Below are positions 6,873-10,385 of a DNA stretch of 10,385 nt, one piece after another. Within the stretch, counting starts at the first letter, position 1; every line of letters begins with the position of its first letter. The DNA is from Clostridia bacterium (GTDB lineage: Bacteria; Bacillota; Clostridia; UBA1381), in the NCBI GenBank assembly GCA_017521775.1, contig JAFXBO010000039.1, positions 1 to 10,385 of the forward strand, in the 5' to 3' direction. The position numbers were made by a program, and so were the translations under genes. The notes under the pieces were generated by a model. It saw nothing but the letters and a program-made list of their open reading frames with translations, did no database searches and was not told where the DNA came from.

Positions 6873-7283
6873 ATGAGAGAAATCGGTGTGGTTGAAAGTA
6901 CAAATGGAACAACTGCTGTTGTTTCTGTAAAAAGAAGTAGCTCGTGTGGAGAGTCGTGTGCAACCTGTTCTGCTCATTGCAATTTAAAGGGTAATAAAAT
7001 TATTGCAAAAAACAAAGCCGGAGCAACAGCAGGCGATTTGGTTACAATAGAAATGAGTACTGCAACTGTATTAAAATCAGCATTTATGGTTTACATATTA
7101 CCTCTTTTGATGCTTTTCTTGGGCTATTTTCTTGCTGAGTACAAAACAGGTGATGAAACAAAGTCATTGGTGTGTGCATTTGGTGCATTTATAGTGACAT
7201 TTATATTCTTATTGATTTGGGATAAAAAGAACAGAAATAAATTTACGACAACAATAATTGAAATAATAGAGAAAAGGAATTAG
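6873..7283 (+). CDS. RseC/MucC-family redox-type membrane protein
   Basis: A 136-residue protein of the SoxR-reducing system/RseC family. An N-terminal small beta domain (1-60) carries four cysteines, C25-x3-C29-x2-C32-x3-C36, the expected position of the family's metal or iron-sulfur ligands. Two membrane segments follow, about 66-88 and 98-116, then a basic C-terminal tail. In Proteobacteria RseC modulates sigma-E or helps reduce SoxR alongside Rnf/Rsx. In Clostridia the role is not established, and no rnf genes are in this window. The ATG at 6873 lies one base past the recN stop, with AGGAG at 6860-6864 giving 8-bp spacing. The open frame extends back to 6804 inside recN, but that would be a 69-bp overlap without a better ribosome site. 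The family call is good, function is open. Confidence 0.85.
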   Translation: MREIGVVESTNGTTAVVSVKRSSSCGESCATCSAHCNLKGNKIIAKNKAGATAGDLVTIEMSTATVLKSAFMVYILPLLMLFLGYFLAEYKTGDETKSLVCAFGAFIVTFIFLLIWDKKNRNKFTTTIIEIIEKRN

Positions 7284-7284
7284 T

Positions 7285-8208
7285 ATGGAATATTCAATTT
7301 TGGTTTTGAAGCAAGCGGTAATAATGATTTTGATATGTGTTATAGGAATGATATGCTATAAGACAGATATAATAACAAAAAATGTGCAGAAGTATTTTTC
7401 TTCGCTTGTTTTAAAGGTTGTTATGCCTTGTGTGATAATAACTTCATTTCAGATTGACCTATCGCCTGAAATAATGAATGGACTGATAGTGGCAGTTTTA
7501 TTGAGTGTAATATCTCATATTATTATGATATTATCTTCAAATTTGTTGATTAGAAAAAAAGAGGAAAGGGAATATGCAATTGAGAGATTTTCGCTTGTAT
7601 ATACCAATTGCGGATATATGGGAATACCTTTAATTGAGGGTGTTCTTGGTGCAGAGGGTGTTTTGTATGCAACAGTTTATATGATTGTTTTCTCTGTACT
7701 CGTATGGTCGCATGGAGTTGTTGTTATGAGGGATAAGTTTTCTTTATCGGAACTCTTAGCAGTACTAAAATCTCCTACAATGATTGCAATAGGTGTTGGA
7801 TTAATTCTTCTCATATCCGGATTAAGGCTTCCATATATTATTGCAAAACCAATCAGTTATGTTGCTTTAATGAATACGCCATTACCTATGCTCGTAGCAG
7901 GGGTTACGATAGCACAACAATCATTTTTTGATACCATTAAGGACTTTAGAGCAATTTTAATTTCAGTAATGAGAATGATAATTTTTCCCATAATAGTGTT
8001 CTTTGTAATAAAATGGATACCTTGCTCAGATATAGTTTTCTTATCGATAATACTATCTGTAAGTTGTCCAACTGCTGCAATAGGAACACTATTCGCGATT
8101 GAATATAATAAAAATGCGGCATATGCATCAAGGATTTTTGCCATAACAACAGTCGCATCCTCAATAACAATGCCGCTCATCATATTATTTGTAAATCTGT
8201 TTAATTGA
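7285..8208 (+). CDS. AEC-family transporter (auxin efflux carrier/malonate permease type)
   Basis: A 307-residue integral membrane protein with about ten hydrophobic helices in two repeats of five, as in the auxin efflux carrier (PIN-like, bile/arsenite/riboflavin transporter) superfamily. Family motifs are visible: L-V-L-K-V-V-M-P-C at about 41-49; the T-N-C-G-Y-M-G-I-P-L crossover region at about 110-119; and the second-repeat L-P-M-L-V-A-G at about 200-206, with S-C-P-T-A-A near 267. Bacterial members export or import small organic anions such as malonate or malate, but substrate cannot be read from sequence. The ATG is one base past the rseC-like stop, with AAAGG at about 7273-7277. It is the last gene of the nadK operon and its final 8 bp overlap the 3' end of rqcH on the other strand. 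Confidence 0.9.
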   Translation: MEYSILVLKQAVIMILICVIGMICYKTDIITKNVQKYFSSLVLKVVMPCVIITSFQIDLSPEIMNGLIVAVLLSVISHIIMILSSNLLIRKKEEREYAIERFSLVYTNCGYMGIPLIEGVLGAEGVLYATVYMIVFSVLVWSHGVVVMRDKFSLSELLAVLKSPTMIAIGVGLILLISGLRLPYIIAKPISYVALMNTPLPMLVAGVTIAQQSFFDTIKDFRAILISVMRMIIFPIIVFFVIKWIPCSDIVFLSIILSVSCPTAAIGTLFAIEYNKNAAYASRIFAITTVASSITMPLIILFVNLFN

Positions 8209-9946
8209 TTTTTTCAATACTCGGAGTGTTTGGGGTAACATATATGGTGTTATAAAAATCATATATAACCATTCCAGGTTTTGCTCCGTTTGGTTTTTTA
8301 ACATTTTTTATTAAAGTATAATCGACAGGAACGTTCGTTGATTCTCTGCCTTTAGAATAGTAAGCCGCAAGCTCTGCGGCTTCTTTTATTGTTGTTGGTG
8401 GGATATCTTTATCAACACCAAGCTTTATGATTGTATGTGAGCCATGAATTTTCTTTGTATGAAACCACATATCCTGTGAGTTTGCAAAGCGAAGTGTAAG
8501 ATAATCGTTTTGAGTATTATTCTTTCCGACGTATATATCAAATCCGTCACTGCTTATATAGTGATGAGGTTTCGATGCTGATTTCTCACTTTTACCTTTC
8601 TTTTTTTGTTTCACTATATAACCTAAATCAGCCAACTCACTCCTTATTTCTATAAGGTCTGCCTCGGTTGAGGAATTATTGACAAGCATAAGTGTTGATT
8701 CTAAATACTCAAGGTCAGAAAGTGCATTCTGGAGTTGCTTTTCTGACTCAATCTCAGCATTTTTCGCCTTTTGATATAGCTTATAATACCTTTGTGAATT
8801 CTGTGAGGGAGTAAGGGTAGGATTTAGCTCAATAAGTATTTCATCATAGTTTTCCGAGTAATAATTCTGAACCTTTACTTCTTTATCGCCCTGTGAAAAA
8901 GCATATAAGTTTGCAGTTAACAAATCACCTTTTATTTTGTAATCTTCTTTCTTTTTCGCATCATCAAGAGTCTTTTTTAATATAGATATTTTCTTTGCTG
9001 TTCTATCAATATTTGTATTAAGCAGATGGACAAGAAATGCACTTTTCTGCTTCATTCTTTCCATACTGTCCCGTTCAAAAAAGTAATCATCAAGCATTTC
9101 ATTTATACTTTCAAAATATCTTTTTTCTGCAAATTCGGAATATTGAAAAATATCAATAGGTGAAAAATCAATTATTTTTCCTGAGGTCTTTTCATAGATA
9201 ACACATGGATTTGTTTTTTCAGTTCCTATTTTTCTAAGTTCTGCATTAATTTTCTGCCTGATATCATCATTAAGTTCAGAGCAGTCAAGATTATTTTTAC
9301 CCGTAGCCCTTGCAACAATTTCTCTTGAAATCAATGGACTAATCCCTGAAATGTTTGCCATAATCTCTTTTTCGGGTGTTTGGCCAATAGATTTAAAATC
9401 AAGGCTAATGCTATTTATTTCTTCGCATAAAATAGGTGTTTTGTTCTGTGCAGGAGGTGGAGAATATATAAGTCCCGGAAGAAGCTGACGAACTGTGCTG
9501 ATTGAAAAATCGATATGCTTGATACAATCAATAATTGTTAAATCCTCTTTTGTGAGAATTATATTTGAGTTTCTGCCCATAATTTCACAAAACAGATATT
9601 TTGTTGTTAAATCACCGAACTCATTATAAGATTCAATACTAAACCTTATAATTCTTTCAAAATCAATCTGTTTAATTTCAGTAACTCTTCCGCTTTGAAG
9701 ATGTTTTCTTAAAAGCATACAAAATAAAGGTGCAGTTTTGGGATTTTCTTTCTGCACTTTTGTAAAATGTATTCTTGGCTGGGATGAATTAGCTGAAATA
9801 ACAAGCTTATATGAATTTGTACGGGACTTGATGTTTAAAAGTATTTCATCCTTTTCAGGTTGATGAACTTTATCAATTCTTGAATTAATTAGTTCTCGCT
9901 TAAGTTCATCAATAAGCTTATTGATTGTAATTGTATCTAATGCCAT
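8201..9946 (-). CDS. rqcH: Ribosome quality control factor RqcH (NFACT/FbpA family, Rqc2 homologue)
   Basis: RqcH binds stalled 50S subunits carrying peptidyl-tRNA and recruits tRNA-Ala to add C-terminal alanine tails that mark the nascent chain for degradation. Older annotations call it fibronectin-binding protein. The 581 residues show NFACT-N (1 to about 200) with M-G-R-N-S-N-I-I-L at 123-131 and L-P-G-L-I-Y-S-P-P-P at 156-165; a helix-hairpin-helix region (about 200-240); a long charged coiled coil (about 280-445); and NFACT-R (about 463-560) with D-M-W-F-H-T-K-K-I-H-G-S-H at 492-504. At the position of the functionally important Asp97-Arg98 of B. subtilis RqcH, this protein has Glu97-Arg98. 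The ATG at 9946 has a perfect GGAGGT (9956-9951) 4 bp upstream. It appears monocistronic, lies downstream of rpmB, and ends inside the convergent transporter gene. Confidence 0.95.
   Translation of the reverse strand: MALDTITINKLIDELKRELINSRIDKVHQPEKDEILLNIKSRTNSYKLVISANSSQPRIHFTKVQKENPKTAPLFCMLLRKHLQSGRVTEIKQIDFERIIRFSIESYNEFGDLTTKYLFCEIMGRNSNIILTKEDLTIIDCIKHIDFSISTVRQLLPGLIYSPPPAQNKTPILCEEINSISLDFKSIGQTPEKEIMANISGISPLISREIVARATGKNNLDCSELNDDIRQKINAELRKIGTEKTNPCVIYEKTSGKIIDFSPIDIFQYSEFAEKRYFESINEMLDDYFFERDSMERMKQKSAFLVHLLNTNIDRTAKKISILKKTLDDAKKKEDYKIKGDLLTANLYAFSQGDKEVKVQNYYSENYDEILIELNPTLTPSQNSQRYYKLYQKAKNAEIESEKQLQNALSDLEYLESTLMLVNNSSTEADLIEIRSELADLGYIVKQKKKGKSEKSASKPHHYISSDGFDIYVGKNNTQNDYLTLRFANSQDMWFHTKKIHGSHTIIKLGVDKDIPPTTIKEAAELAAYYSKGRESTNVPVDYTLIKNVKKPNGAKPGMVIYDFYNTIYVTPNTPSIEKIN
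8362..8390 (+). terminator. Possible plus-strand terminator hairpin inside the convergent rqcH gene
   Basis: A perfect 8-bp GC-rich inverted repeat, AAGCCGCA (8362-8369) with TGCGGCTT (8375-8382) and a 5-nt loop, is followed on the plus strand by CTTTTATT. It lies about 155 bp after the AEC transporter stop, and no terminator is visible closer. On the other strand it encodes A-A-E-L-A-A of RqcH (523-528), so it may be an accident of alanine codons. The T-tract is interrupted and shorter than in the other terminators here. Confidence 0.4.
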
Positions 9947-9976
9947 TTTGACCTCCGTATTTTTGTTTACTGCTAT

Positions 9977-9985
9977 ATTATAGCA
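9977..9985 (-). promoter_or_regulatory. rqcH: Extended -10 promoter of rqcH
   Basis: On the minus strand a perfect TATAAT (9982-9977) is preceded by TGC (9985-9983), an extended -10. At 17 bp upstream the -35 is poor (TTTTAA, 10005-10000), consistent with reliance on the extended element. Transcription would start near 9970, giving a short leader before the GGAGGT ribosome site. The -10 sits within a 15-bp palindrome (9971-9985). Confidence 0.6.
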
Positions 9986-10024
9986 TAAATGAATAAGGAT
10001 TAAAATAGATTTTTAAAATTTAGC

Positions 10025-10050
10025 AAAAAAAGAAGCAGGGAAATCCCTGC
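10025..10050 (-). terminator. Intrinsic terminator after rpmB
   Basis: On the minus strand GCAGGG (10050-10045) pairs with CCCTGC (10040-10035) around a 4-nt loop, followed by TTCTTTTTTT (10034-10025). The A-run just after the rpmB stop can extend the pairing with the U-tract. It separates rpmB from the rqcH promoter. Confidence 0.85.
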
Positions 10051-10068
10051 AATAAATCTTTTTTATCA

Positions 10069-10254
10069 GACAGCACGAGTAACCTTTCCTGAACGAAGAC
10101 ATCTTGTGCAAACATTTACAGCCTTTGGAGTACCATTAACGATAGCTCTTACGCGCTTAACGTTGGGTTTCCAAGTTCTGTTAGAACGTCTGTGAGAGTG
10201 GGATACTTTAATACCGAAAGCGATTTCTTTGCTGCAGATTTCACACTTAGCCAT
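10069..10254 (-). CDS. rpmB: 50S ribosomal protein L28
   Basis: A 62-residue basic ribosomal protein of the large subunit. It has the L28 core with S-H-S-H-R-R-S-N-R-T-W-K-P-N at 18-31 and the C-terminal R-C-L-R-S-G-K-V-T-R. Four cysteines in two C-x2-C pairs (C4/C7 and C49/C52) make it the zinc-binding (C+) form rather than the cysteine-free form induced under zinc limitation. The ATG at 10254 is chosen because AGGAGGTG (10268-10261) lies just upstream. An in-frame GTG at 10263 adds three residues but is part of that ribosome site itself. The stop is TGA immediately followed by TAA. The gene has its own promoter and terminator. Confidence 0.97.
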
Positions 10255-10292
10255 TATCTGCACCTCCTTTAATTTGTTACATAACAGATATT

Positions 10293-10321
10293 ATATTAGC
10301 ATATTTATTACTATTTTGCAA
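10293..10321 (-). promoter_or_regulatory. rpmB: Sigma-A promoter of rpmB
   Basis: On the minus strand TTGCAA (10321-10316) and TAATAT (10298-10293) are 17 bp apart, and the -10 is preceded by TG-C, an extended -10. The start near 10286 gives a leader of about 32 nt. The AT-rich 64 bp beyond (10322-10385) could act as an UP-like element or hold a divergent promoter, but I cannot identify one. Confidence 0.7.
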
Positions 10322-10385
10322 GTGTTTTTTTAAAATTTCCCTTAAAATATTAACTTTTTTTATCAAAATATAGTATTGCACAATA

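Noticed and set aside
8204..8218. A small ATTGA/TCAAT hairpin at the AEC-rqcH junction as a terminator.
   Set aside because: It has only five AT-rich pairs, the T-run is in the loop, and there is no U-tract after it.
10322..10385. A divergent plus-strand promoter at the right edge.
   Set aside because: It is AT-rich with a TATAGT-like hexamer, but there is no -35 at proper spacing and the window ends here.
1..10385. Mobile elements, CRISPR arrays, tRNA or rRNA genes, phage attachment sites, or a new defence or biosynthetic system.
   Set aside because: I saw no transposase, integrase, regularly spaced repeats, cloverleaf or unexplained gene cluster. All large frames fall in known families.

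Overview
This is a low-GC, gene-dense chromosomal segment of about 10.4 kb from a Firmicute. It is most likely an anaerobic member of Clostridia (Lachnospirales/Clostridiales-like). The evidence for that is the AT-rich codon use, strong AGGAGG-type ribosome binding sites, sigma-A promoters with 17-bp spacers, the nadK-argR-recN gene block, a SleB/CwlJ-type cell-wall hydrolase, a stand-alone RseC-family protein, a YitT/DUF2179 protein, a zinc-ribbon type L28 and an RqcH homologue. Genus and species cannot be read from the sequence. I saw no mobile element, phage gene, CRISPR array, tRNA or rRNA.

Layout. Positions 96-932 (+) encode a YitT-family membrane protein. It is followed by a separately promoted CLC-type anion transporter (997-2184, +) whose key residues match the fluoride-exporting CLC-F branch. 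A bidirectional terminator (2183-2212) separates it from a convergent, secreted cell-wall hydrolase (2212-3039, -). That gene is transcribed divergently from a cytoplasmic CBM9-like protein (3209-3799, +), and both of these promoters look canonical. After a terminator, a five-gene (+) cluster runs from 3904 to 8208: nadK, argR, recN, an RseC-family redox membrane protein and an AEC-family transporter. Junctions are tight, from 1 to 14 bp. Its promoter has a good candidate arginine-repressor operator over the start site, which suggests that ArgR controls its own operon.

The right end runs on the (-) strand. rpmB (L28, 10254-10069) has its own promoter and terminator. rqcH (9946-8201) also has its own promoter and encodes the ribosome quality control factor that adds alanine tails. 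rqcH converges on the AEC transporter gene with an 8-bp overlap. The only plausible terminator for the (+) operon is a GC-rich hairpin inside the rqcH coding region.

Most of the window is core housekeeping: NADP supply, arginine control, DNA repair, translation and ribosome rescue, and ion and toxin export. I found no clearly new multi-gene system. The observations most worth checking are the candidate ARG box, the CLC-F assignment without a visible fluoride riboswitch, the terminator-like hairpin inside the convergent gene, and the replacement of the usual sporulation genes downstream of recN.
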